From contig AUXH01000040.1 in assembly GCA_000482145.1 (NCBI GenBank), forward strand, positions 1-58,441: a stretch of 58,441 nucleotides of DNA. The letters run 5' to 3'. Numbering within the stretch: position 1 is the stretch's first letter; each line of letters starts with the position of its first letter. The notes under the pieces are model-generated. The model was not told where the DNA came from and made no database searches. It was given only the letters and a program-made list of their open reading frames with translations. Below are positions 22,001-29,536 of this stretch, piece by piece. The translations under genes and the position numbers were made by a program. The DNA is from Strigomonas culicis (taxonomy: Eukaryota; Euglenozoa; Kinetoplastea; Trypanosomatida; Trypanosomatidae).

Positions 22001-23809
22001 AGCGACACCCGCGTGCACCTGTTGACGGGGCACTTTGTGGGGAGCGACCAGTCCGTGCTGCTCACGCAGGACGGCGTCCCGATCTACAAGAGTGCCGAGG
22101 ATCCAGACCGCCCTGACGCCACTCGCACGATGGACGCCTTCATGGTCGTGAAGCAGCCAGCGGCAGGAGTGGCACCTGCAAAAACGGCAACCGGCACGGG
22201 CAAGCGCGCACGGGCGAGTGCGGAGCAAGAAGCGGAAGATGGGGCCAGCGGTGGCGCGTCACCATTGGGCAACGAGAAGAGCACCGTGAGCGATGCGGGC
22301 GAGGGTGACAGCACAAAAACGAGTGTACGGGAGGACACCAAGCCCGCCACGTCGTACGACAAGCTACTGAAGGACTTGCAGTGGATTGAGTCGGGCAGTC
22401 GGTCCCGCGGGTCGCGTAGGAAGCGAGAGCTGACCAAGCCCGTCGCTGCCGAAGCTGCTGCGACAATCGTAATGCCGCCTCCATCGACAGAGCCATCACC
22501 AATCGCGAAGGTGCACGCTCCGAATACACTTGTCACACTTCCTCCTACTGTGGAGAGGGCACCGATCGTTGCACATCGTGAGTCGAGCGTGAGGGAAGAA
22601 GAGCCTGCGCCAATGAGTGTCTCTGAGGCGGCAGGCTTGGATGTTTCCGGCACCTCGCAGCAGGAGGCAGCCGCAGAGGCGAAGCACGACCCTGTAGCCT
22701 CGTCCGTTCCAAGAGGTCGAACGACCATTCACCTCAATCGCTGCCCGTCGCCGGAACCACACCTGCAGCCGCCGCCGCTTGTTCCCCCGCAACAGCAGCA
22801 GCACCAGCAACAGCAAGCGCATTGGCCACCTGCGTCGTATCCGTCCATGGCACCGTCGGCACAGCGCTTCTTGCCCGGGGCGGTTCCTGGGCAGGTTTCG
22901 TACGGCGTTGCACAGGCGCCATACGCGCCTGTGCCCATGCAGTTAGCGCCGCTGCATTACGATGGCGGCAGCGCTCGATATACCGCCGGCCATGACGCTT
23001 CGCCTTCCTTCGCCACTTTTGGTGCACCGGCTAATCCCCCCCGTGGGGGGCGGTTCCGTTTCAATGTCAACACAAACCGTCATGCGCCGCTGCCCTTTCC
23101 TGGCGCAACCCCCCTGAAGGATGCCCCTACGGTCAATGCCTTCGGAGCAGAACCTCCCCGGGGGCGTGGCGTCGCCTTATATGGTGGGAGAGCGCTGCCA
23201 GCGGAAGCGCACGCCGCCGTCAGCGTCGGCCCGGGTCAGCCCTTTCCCTATGCAAATGCCAACAGCGTGTACTACCCCAACGCCCCTCGCTCCGGTGTGC
23301 CGCCGTCGCCACAGCCAGCGTCTACGATGAGCGCCACCCAGGTGGTGTACGTGCCCGTCTACCAGCACCAGCCGCCGTCCTACACGCAGGCAGCCGGAAC
23401 GTCGGCTGGTCCACCCCCGCAGCAATCGTACTGTAACCCTTCCTTTGGATACAGGGCGTACGGCAGCGCTTTTGCTGCTGGCAGCTACGATGATGGGGGT
23501 GGAGTGCCATGGGAGCCGACGCCAAAGGACGCAGTGGTATCCACCGCACCCCCTCGGCAGACGGCCGCGTCGCCAGGCAGCTATCGCAGTGATGCGGGAC
23601 CGTACTACGGTGCCATGTCGCAGCAGCGGAACGCCGCTCCTTCGAGCGGATCGGCTGACCGTCAACCCACCGCCGCAACACTGCCGCTACAGATGGCAGC
23701 GCCTCGGTTTGCAGGTGCCTATCGTCAGAACGGCAGAACCCACCGGTCCTACTTGGGTTCTGGAAGCACCACCAACCAATTTCAGCCGATTCAGCCGAAC
23801 TGGTGGTAA
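19079..23809 (+). CDS. MER3/HFM1: MER3/HFM1-type Ski2-family DNA helicase
   Basis: 1576 residues. Superfamily 2 helicase core: Walker A APTGSGKT near 41, motif Ia KALANEKYELW, DEIH at 168-171, motif III SGTLPN, and motif VI QMCGRAGRPG near 410. A winged-helix/Sec63-like region follows, with a helix-hairpin-helix (IDGVGESVARAL) near 798. There is only one helicase cassette, which separates it from Brr2 and ASCC3 and fits MER3/HFM1, the meiotic crossover helicase. The C-terminal ~560 residues are disordered, rich in Pro, Gln, Ala and Tyr, with a Gln run near 1240 and a basic cluster (GKRARA) that may be nuclear targeting. Length exceeds yeast Mer3 because of this tail. Nuclear DNA unwinding in recombination is inferred from family. 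Confidence 0.85.
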   Translation: MTDAISALGPLSEYIPHTNLTKVQEKVIPSLINSQQNVIVAAPTGSGKTVLLEVAMLRLFRSRLLCLDGGSAPDSTTLGTRQKAVYICPIKALANEKYELWKEKFPRLAVIIETGDQEREKLDRDSLTSVSEADIIITTPERWDSITRRWKEKTVMEVVHSVGLLLLDEIHTVHEERGAALEAVVSRMKAIGSAAQSTEIPALASAGARFVAISGTLPNIRDFAEWLSVPPQMVFSFSAKDRPVPLSVQVVGYANDSKNPFAFDRFLNYKLFHTIKQYSEGKPTMVFCSSRKEAATSAQRLVQDIQAAADRDGQAALLQPSAEVERFAASANDKHLRACLLLGIAFHHAAMTLNDRRLVEQMFKEQYVAVICTTTTLALGVNLPAHLVVIKGTHFFKNGKREDVPLSEMMQMCGRAGRPGLDDHGVAVVLTTENKVRFYQALRSGDVFSTVESQLHRHMIEHVNAEVALRTIHSFQSALDWVRTTFFWIRLQKAPQNYGLTFRSKAEADAFRAEAFIERLMERVLRALEKEDCVVVKRTCDAGTLGAQRRAEEETDPRRDENDTDDSSGWFLQDEDRIETTRIGRSLARLYILFGTVQTFNAFIQKRINVHVNEKGTTLLEEESNAAAGSEDASDAAHQTEETDGDNDDCVNREDSVAVPPAEEGSPRTYQLAEVLSLLCHSEEFVDVRLRQGDRGPLNEFNKVVKHPLKGGHKGGREVREDWQKAYVLLQVQLGQLTIQDVSLRNDFYRLWSVIPRVARFLVDYAWTTKSYSFALQAVALLRCIEQHVWEDGLVLRQIDGVGESVARALSRGGFRDFKSILSADPRKLEVLCSRLPPFGSQLKAQVEAVPRCRLVVKRVTPPVAPTAHGRTSSLSTVSVKFTIEVCPQVQHTLGAVYTADNTDTVEGPQANPSRSKHLKLSKLWSYSSFLLLVGHTSSDRIFLQRFIPISALFDKKNAGQANFCFLLPSGMPCSDTRVHLLTGHFVGSDQSVLLTQDGVPIYKSAEDPDRPDATRTMDAFMVVKQPAAGVAPAKTATGTGKRARASAEQEAEDGASGGASPLGNEKSTVSDAGEGDSTKTSVREDTKPATSYDKLLKDLQWIESGSRSRGSRRKRELTKPVAAEAAATIVMPPPSTEPSPIAKVHAPNTLVTLPPTVERAPIVAHRESSVREEEPAPMSVSEAAGLDVSGTSQQEAAAEAKHDPVASSVPRGRTTIHLNRCPSPEPHLQPPPLVPPQQQQHQQQQAHWPPASYPSMAPSAQRFLPGAVPGQVSYGVAQAPYAPVPMQLAPLHYDGGSARYTAGHDASPSFATFGAPANPPRGGRFRFNVNTNRHAPLPFPGATPLKDAPTVNAFGAEPPRGRGVALYGGRALPAEAHAAVSVGPGQPFPYANANSVYYPNAPRSGVPPSPQPASTMSATQVVYVPVYQHQPPSYTQAAGTSAGPPPQQSYCNPSFGYRAYGSAFAAGSYDDGGGVPWEPTPKDAVVSTAPPRQTAASPGSYRSDAGPYYGAMSQQRNAAPSSGSADRQPTAATLPLQMAAPRFAGAYRQNGRTHRSYLGSGSTTNQFQPIQPNWW

Positions 23810-24361
23810 GTGTCGCCCAACGGGAAGTGCTACACAGCTCCTCTTCACGTGTTTTCCTCCTTTTCTTCCTGTTCACTTTCTCATTACTTATTATATGTTT
23901 GTTTACTGCTTCTTTACACGTCTTCTGCTTTTTATAAAACACGTCGGGACAATTACCATACTGAAAGACGTTGTGCGACTTCGCTTTTTTTTTTTTTTGC
24001 GTTTCCTTTCCACAGAAAGGAAAAAAAGAACTCGTGTGGTCATGGAATGAGCTTTCATTCCTTCTATAATGACTATCTTTCCCGACTTCTTCTTCTTTTT
24101 CGTTTCTGCGCTAGTACTCTGGAAAAGTGTAGAGTTTTTTTTTTTTCATTTGTGCCCTTTGTAATACTTTGCATTCCGTACATAGCAAAAGAAAAGATCT
24201 TTTTCTTTTGGCCAGTCACCTTTGTATCCTCTTCATTATACATTTTTTTTCTTTTTTTTTATCATTATATTCATTAACATTGTCTCACCGTCAATTCGAT
24301 ACGCCTATCATCAATTATACCATTAAAAAAAAAAACGAAATCACAATTACACTATTGCCAG
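23810..24361. other. Intergenic region before the SAPS gene
   Basis: No gene seen. T-runs lie near 23987-23999 and 24128-24147, and a T-rich tract at about 24242-24260. A short perfect inverted repeat (TTTCCTTT / AAAGGAAA) spans 24002-24023. The first AG after the last T tract is at 24360-24361, touching the ATG. Confidence 0.6.
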
Positions 24362-26599
24362 ATGACTTCGTTTCACTCGGAAAAGGTATCCGTATCGCAA
24401 TTGTTTAAGAACAAAAGCACACCGCTCGACGATGTCCTCCATCGCCCGGATGTCGCAGATTATTTACGGTTACTAAGCGATACTAGTGCACCGCCGAAGG
24501 AGGTCTTGACCTTTGTGGATAAGCACCTACCGAAGCTCCTCACTGCGGCTCAGAAGACGACCGAATCCGTCAGCAGCAGTGTGGAGGGGATGCGCAAAAC
24601 GAGCAACAGCATGGAGCGCAAAAGACCCCCTCGGCTCAACCACTCGATGCCCAGCGGCTCCCCGCACGTCGGAGGAGGTGACGCGGAGACGGGCAGGGGG
24701 AGCAGGAGCAGCACGCCTGAGAACGCGAAGGACAAGGAGAAGGCAGAGGCGAAGGAGATCATGACGTGTAACATTAATGCCACTGAGTTACTGGCCGTGT
24801 ACATTGGCGCCTCCACGAACTTTAAGAGCGCCATTGACCGCATTGTTCCTGTGAGCGTGGCGGCGCTCGGCCGCAAAGGGGTTCTGATTCCCTCGGTCGC
24901 ACTCTCCGTGCAGCGGCTGCTGCTCGCCGCCTTCGAGGCGGACTTTGCGAAAGCCACGGACACGATTGCCATCACGCTCGATGAGGACATTGTGAAGGGC
25001 ACGATTCGCAACATCGCGGAGAGCTCCATCGTCGCCGAAACCATCATTGCCTTGTTTGGCTCTGCGCTGTCCGCCATTGCGATGATGGCGCCGACGACGC
25101 ACACGCACGTGTTTACGTCCGCGTGGATTGAAAAGCGCTTTCCGCAGCACTTCATCTCCTTTCTCGAGACAGCGATCAAGACGCCGTCGAGTCACAACTA
25201 CTTTTACTTTTTTCGCGAGCTGTTGAAGCGCGGCTTCAGCCACAGCGCGGGGCCCGTCGTGGACGTCCTTCTGCAGAAGTCGCTCATGGTGTCCATGGTC
25301 GAAACGACGCTGCGCAGCTGCGAGGCGGAGCTCGAGCGGGCGCGGAAGCGCCGCCGTTCCGCGAATGGCGGCAGTGCTGATGGCACAGAGGCACCGAGCG
25401 CGGCGACCGCCGCGTCGTCCACCTCCCACTATGGCGTGACGGAAGCGGAGTCGCTTGCGTCCAACGCGATGGGCGTGTTCGCGAACACGATTGGCCTCGT
25501 GCGCAAGTCGCTCATTATCCCCGAGACGCCCGAGATGTACTTCACGACGGCGAACTACGTGTCGGTGGTGGCGTGTGTCGACGTGTACCATCAGCGCTTT
25601 ATGCAGCTGTTGGACTTGGAGGAGGTGCAGCGAGGGGTAGACGAGTTCCGTCTCGTGGCCGAGCACGACGCGGACGGCCGCACGCCCACCACGGTGGCAC
25701 CGTCGATGGGGGCCAACCGGAGCGTCCTGGGCATGACGCGGCTCGCGATTTGCGAGCTCTTCACCGACCTCACGCACTATCACTTGGGCTCGACGGACCG
25801 CATCGCCGTGGAGTGCAACTTCCTCCAGGCGCTGCTGCTGCTGTGCCGGCGGTACCACAACCACGACACGCTGATCCGGCTGCTGCACAAGAATATCCTA
25901 TCCATCTTTTCACGCCCGCTGCTGCTCGGCGAGACGTTGCAGGAGGCAATGGACCGCGACCTTCTGGTCAAGTACATTGTCCAGAGTGAGCGCGAGGGCG
26001 GCGACGCCGCGGACGGAAGCGGCGGGAAGGAGCGCGGGGTGCTCAGCCAAATCATCGACTTTGCAGCGGACCCCGCGATGCGCTTCTGTCCGCTGTCCAC
26101 CTTCTCCATGGAGCTGCTGCACAAGCTTTCGGTGCTGCCGTACTTCAACAGGAAGACGTCGGGTCCGCTCGCGCACCTGCTGGACCCCTTCTACGCGAGT
26201 GAGGCGATCCAGAGGCGGCTGGACTGCATGCGCGAGCCCATCACAGGGAACGACTTCCGCGAGGAGGGCTCCGCACGCACGCCGCCGGTGCGGCACCGGC
26301 CGCTCATCAACCTTGCAGAGGGCGGTGAGACGAACTCGATCAGCGTGGCGTCGCCCAGTCTGAAGAGGGATCCGCTCTGGCCTTCCATGGCGGCGTCGGA
26401 CGGATTCCCAACGGATGGCGCCGCCGCCGAGGCCGCACCGGCGGGGACACTCGAAGTCGCTGTCCCGGCGCCCTTTTCGCCGCAGGTCCAGGCGTATCCC
26501 AGCTTCAAGGATCTCTTCATCGGGTTTTCATCGAGTGAAAGTGCGGTGAAGGATGATGTGGTCCTCACCCACCCACAGGAAAACAGCGGCTCCGTGTGA
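24362..26599 (+). CDS. SAPS-domain protein, PP6 (Sit4) phosphatase regulatory subunit-like
   Basis: 745 residues, alpha-helical. The N-terminal block (LDDVLHRPDVADYL then EVLTFVDKHLPKLL) resembles the start of SAPS domains, which bind the PP6/Sit4 catalytic subunit. The best diagnostic block is near 455-515: LGMTRLAICELFTDL, then VECNFLQALLLLCRRYHNHD and LLHKNILSIFSRP. This parallels the SAPS element with a conserved LgxxRL, a helix and a YPxNN-like turn. Two disordered inserts interrupt the fold (about 75-135, and 322-355 with basic RKRRR). The last ~100 residues are low complexity. Likely cytoplasmic phosphatase scaffold. The start is the ATG directly after an AG. Confidence 0.7.
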   Translation: MTSFHSEKVSVSQLFKNKSTPLDDVLHRPDVADYLRLLSDTSAPPKEVLTFVDKHLPKLLTAAQKTTESVSSSVEGMRKTSNSMERKRPPRLNHSMPSGSPHVGGGDAETGRGSRSSTPENAKDKEKAEAKEIMTCNINATELLAVYIGASTNFKSAIDRIVPVSVAALGRKGVLIPSVALSVQRLLLAAFEADFAKATDTIAITLDEDIVKGTIRNIAESSIVAETIIALFGSALSAIAMMAPTTHTHVFTSAWIEKRFPQHFISFLETAIKTPSSHNYFYFFRELLKRGFSHSAGPVVDVLLQKSLMVSMVETTLRSCEAELERARKRRRSANGGSADGTEAPSAATAASSTSHYGVTEAESLASNAMGVFANTIGLVRKSLIIPETPEMYFTTANYVSVVACVDVYHQRFMQLLDLEEVQRGVDEFRLVAEHDADGRTPTTVAPSMGANRSVLGMTRLAICELFTDLTHYHLGSTDRIAVECNFLQALLLLCRRYHNHDTLIRLLHKNILSIFSRPLLLGETLQEAMDRDLLVKYIVQSEREGGDAADGSGGKERGVLSQIIDFAADPAMRFCPLSTFSMELLHKLSVLPYFNRKTSGPLAHLLDPFYASEAIQRRLDCMREPITGNDFREEGSARTPPVRHRPLINLAEGGETNSISVASPSLKRDPLWPSMAASDGFPTDGAAAEAAPAGTLEVAVPAPFSPQVQAYPSFKDLFIGFSSSESAVKDDVVLTHPQENSGSV

Positions 26600-27200
26600 G
26601 TACCCCCACCGCGCGTTTCGCCTCTCTCCCTCCCCCTCTCCCACAAAGGTGAGAGAGGGGGAGGGAAAGGTAACATAGAGATCCCTTTCATCAGTTGTAC
26701 AATACCTCTCTTTTTTGTTGTTGCTGTATATACAGTTGCACGCCGATACACGGACGCACTGCCCTTGCTTCTCTAGTAACACCCGGCCAGAGTGCTCTAA
26801 TGGTACGCTGCGCATGCTATTACGAACGAGTGAACATTTATCTGCATCTGCGTTCATGTGTGTAAGGATGTGACCCAGAATGATTGTTGTTGTTGGTGTT
26901 GCTGTTTTGGTGTGAATGTGTGTAGGTGCGCATGTTGGACAATGATGAATTGTTACTTTCATTGTTCTGTTCTGTAGATGTACGTTTTTTTTTCCCTATT
27001 TTCTTTTCCAAATGATGTTTTCCCTTGTCTGTGTATTCCGTGCTCAACGTGACTTTTGCACGGTTGTACCTATGTGGTGAGCGCCCTTCAAAATAAAAGA
27101 GAGAGAGGGAGAGGCGCTTCTCCCGAGTACTGTTCATAGATCTCTATGAGTATGTATATATGTATGTCTTCTTGGGTACCGTGATCGCCGTTCCATGCCA
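26600..27200. other. Intergenic region with a strong predicted stem-loop
   Basis: No gene seen. Begins with a long hairpin-forming inverted repeat (26623-26670), then mixed-composition DNA, with a GA repeat near 27101-27115. Confidence 0.6.
26623..26670 (+). repeat. Inverted repeat forming a ~20-bp hairpin with 4-nt loop
   Basis: A pyrimidine arm (26623-26644) and a purine arm (26649-26670) pair around the loop AAAG. I count two mismatches (C41/A52 and C26/A67 in local numbering 266xx) and mostly G-C pairs. It starts 24 bases after the SAPS stop codon, so it would lie in that mRNA's 3' UTR if polyadenylation is downstream. Confidence 0.75.
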
Positions 27201-27230
27201 CCCTCTCAACTCCTCGCCTCTCTTCTCCAG
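27201..27230 (+). promoter_or_regulatory. Trans-splice acceptor for the GC-rich unknown gene
   Basis: CT-rich tract ending in CAG at 27228-27230, 20 bases before the ATG at 27251. Classic spacing for a trypanosomatid acceptor. Confidence 0.6.
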
Positions 27231-27250
27231 ATAGTCGGTCATCATAGAAA

Positions 27251-28657
27251 ATGGATTCGGATTCAAGCGTTCGACGGACGTTCTTAGAGGTGTACGCGGT
27301 GGAAGACCCCTCGCGCCCGCTGCGCTTGCTGCAGCTCGAGCCGCACCTCTGCTTCCAGAATGTGCTCAACATGCTGACGGAGGACGGCCGCGGCGCGCTG
27401 TACTGGGACGGCCGTCCGCTCCGCGCGGAGGACTCGCCGCAGTCCCTGCAGATGCCCCACGGCGTGCACAACGTCGTGCAGCTCCGCTTCGAGGCCGCGC
27501 AGTCGCCGCGGGCGGCCTCGTCGTCCGCTCCCTTTGACGGCCACGGGGCCGTGGGCAGTCCCGGCGGGGACTGGATGGACGCGCAGGAGCGGTACGCGTC
27601 GCAGATAATCCCGTACCGTCAGGATTCACCGGACGGGCTGTACCCCGCGTCGGTGCCCGCCGCCTTTGTGCCCGAGGAGGGGGGGGCGCGGGCGCCCTTG
27701 CTGGCCACGTCGCGCGCGCAGCTCCTGTCGCCGGAGGTGCGGCGCGGCGCGCCGGCCGTCGGCGGCAGGCGCCGGCAGCCGATCCGCGTCGTCGGCGGCT
27801 CGACCTCCGTCGGCCTGGGCGTGCCGCAGCGGCTGTGGGCGGGGGAGGAGGACCAGCTCTACGTGCGCCGCACCTCGCCCGTGCACCGCGCGTCGTACGA
27901 GGTGTCGCTGCCGGCGCATGGCCGCTCCGGCTCGCGCGCCTCCTCATCGGGGCGGCACCTGGCGGCGGTGATGCCGGAGCCGCCACGGGACGAGCCGGGC
28001 GGCCCGCCGCCCCCGTCGACCTTCTTCGCGGACCACACGCCTCCGCCGGCGCCGCCGTCGCTGTACAAGGGCGCGATGCACTCCGCGTCGGCGCGCTACT
28101 ACCAGCGCCACAGCGGCGTGGCGGCCGCGGTGGTGCCCCGCGCGGTCGCCGCCGCAGCGGGCCAGCACCCCTACTGCGCGGGCGGCGCGGGTGCGGCGGT
28201 GGCGGGGCCGTCGCGGGCCCACGCCGTGGCTCGGGCCGCTCCCGGCGCGTGGCCGGCCGCGGAGCCGCAGCGGCGGCCCGCGCCGATCCAAATCAACCCG
28301 GACATCCTGCCGGACCACGCCGGGGCGGAGGAGACCGCGGCCGAGCGCAACGCGCAGATGCTGGCCGTGCTGCAGCAGGAGCTGCGCGGCGTCCACGCGG
28401 ACATCCGCGGCCTCCAGAGCAGCGGCGCGACGCGCGCCGGCGCCGGTGGCAAGGCGGCCGCCCGGGCGGCGACGAACGCGCTTGTCCGTGCGCCGCCGGA
28501 CGCCGGGCGGGGGGTGCACGGGCTGCCCTTCTCCGCCTACTTTCCATACAACAAGGAGATGGACTTGGCGACCGAGCTGCACCTCAAGCAGATGGAGCGG
28601 CTGCGCGAGCTGCGGCACTACCACGTGCGGGACGTTTCTTCGTACCGGCTAGAGTAA
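27251..28657 (+). CDS. GC-rich, mostly disordered protein of unknown function
   Basis: 468 residues, not recognised. The N-terminal ~80 residues look like a small folded domain (FLEVYAVED, FQNVLNMLTEDG, VVQLRFE), possibly ubiquitin-like beta-grasp. About 85-400 is low-complexity Ala, Pro, Arg and Gly. The C-terminal ~45 residues form a compact, likely conserved motif (LPFSAYFPYNKEMDL then LKQMERLRELRHYH). Third codon positions are almost all G or C, making it the most GC-rich gene in the window. It is the last gene of the plus unit, just before the strand switch. The conserved ends with a drifting middle suggest a scaffold or cytoskeletal protein, but that is a guess. Confidence 0.7.
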   Translation: MDSDSSVRRTFLEVYAVEDPSRPLRLLQLEPHLCFQNVLNMLTEDGRGALYWDGRPLRAEDSPQSLQMPHGVHNVVQLRFEAAQSPRAASSSAPFDGHGAVGSPGGDWMDAQERYASQIIPYRQDSPDGLYPASVPAAFVPEEGGARAPLLATSRAQLLSPEVRRGAPAVGGRRRQPIRVVGGSTSVGLGVPQRLWAGEEDQLYVRRTSPVHRASYEVSLPAHGRSGSRASSSGRHLAAVMPEPPRDEPGGPPPPSTFFADHTPPPAPPSLYKGAMHSASARYYQRHSGVAAAVVPRAVAAAAGQHPYCAGGAGAAVAGPSRAHAVARAAPGAWPAAEPQRRPAPIQINPDILPDHAGAEETAAERNAQMLAVLQQELRGVHADIRGLQSSGATRAGAGGKAAARAATNALVRAPPDAGRGVHGLPFSAYFPYNKEMDLATELHLKQMERLRELRHYHVRDVSSYRLE

Positions 28658-28970
28658 GCGCTTCCTGTGTTTGTCTTACACTTGTACCATTGTATCGCTA
28701 AACAACAACAAAAAAAGAAACAACAACAACGACAACATGTCGGTGTTTGTGCCGAGCTGCGTCGTCGCGCGGCCCTGTTCCAGCTGCCACTGCCCTCCTC
28801 TCCTCCCTCTCTATCGCTCTTTTTTCTGAAAGCAAGAATAGGAATTCTAGGGGAGAGGAGGACCAAGGGATGAAAACGATTCCCCCGCCCGCGGTGCCCA
28901 TCGTCCAGCGGTCCCTTTGTCAACACTTGTCTCTTACCTCCTCGACCAAGACCGCCGTGGAGGGAGGCTG

Positions 28971-28977
28971 AAAAAAA
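28971..28977 (-). terminator. Pol III terminator of tRNA-Glu
   Basis: Run of seven A on plus (seven T on minus) directly after the 3' end of tRNA-Glu. Confidence 0.85.
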
Positions 28978-29050
28978 TTCCGATGCCGGGAATCGAACCC
29001 GGGTCTAGCGGGTGAGAGCCGCTTGTTCTAGCCGACTATACCACATCGGA
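28978..29050 (-). tRNA. tRNA-Glu (anticodon CTC)
   Basis: 73 bases including discriminator A. Acceptor stem TCCGATG pairs with CATCGGA. The anticodon stem AGCGG/CCGCT encloses loop CTCTCAC with anticodon CTC, reading GAG. The T-arm contains GGTTCGATTCC, the internal B box. No intron. Transcribed leftward, against the plus-strand Pol II unit. Confidence 0.95.
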
Positions 29051-29148
29051 TCTGCTTCTTCCGGACACCCGTTGATAGTGCGCTACATTTCAGTCCTCTG
29101 GGACGTAAGGTCGTAGACACCATGCATGCTATGGAACCACGGGCATAA

Positions 29149-29221
29149 GCTTCCCTAGCTCAGTCGGTAGAGCGCACGGCTCTTAACCGTGTGGTCGTGG
29201 GTTCGATCCCCACGGGGAGCG
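29149..29221 (+). tRNA. tRNA-Lys (anticodon CTT)
   Basis: 73 bases including discriminator G. Acceptor stem GCTTCCC pairs with GGGGAGC (one T-G pair). D-arm TAGCTCAGTCGGTAGAGC is canonical. The anticodon stem CACGG/CCGTG encloses CTCTTAA with anticodon CTT, reading AAG. B box GGTTCGATCCC is intact. No intron. Transcribed rightward, against the minus-strand Pol II unit. Confidence 0.96.
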
Positions 29222-29222
29222 C

Positions 29223-29229
29223 TTTTTTT
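29223..29229 (+). terminator. Pol III terminator of tRNA-Lys
   Basis: Run of seven T starting two bases after the tRNA 3' end. Confidence 0.85.
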
Positions 29230-29536
29230 CAGGTCTCCTCCCTGAAGCAGGACGGACGGCCACCCAGGGTTCCTGGGGCCCCTGCGCTGCGCATAGGGAA
29301 GGGTTCGGTCCGCTTGGTTGCTTTTATTGTGGTCCTTGTTCGGAAAAGAGAGAGGGAGAGAAGCAGCAGTGGTGGCAACTAACAAGCAGCACCGTCCCGT
29401 GTTCGCAACCGTGTGGTTTTTTTTTTCCTCCCATTGGAGCACGTCAGCGTTGGGAACAGCGAAAAGAAAAAAAAAGGGTCAACGAATTTAGAGCTTACGC
29501 TCGGACGTGTGCTTCTTTTATTTCAACGGCTTCGCC

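Larger units (their letters stand above)
28658..29536. other. Convergent strand-switch region with two tRNA genes
   Basis: All genes to the left read plus and all genes to the right read minus, so this 0.9-kb segment is where two Pol II units converge and terminate. It contains a purine-rich stretch near 28700-28735, the two tRNA genes and a short spacer with no further features. In trypanosomatids such regions are known to carry base J and histone variants, which sequence alone cannot show. Confidence 0.85.

Noticed and set aside
19079..23809. Assignment as ASCC3 or Brr2
   Set aside because: Only one helicase cassette and one Sec63-like region are present.
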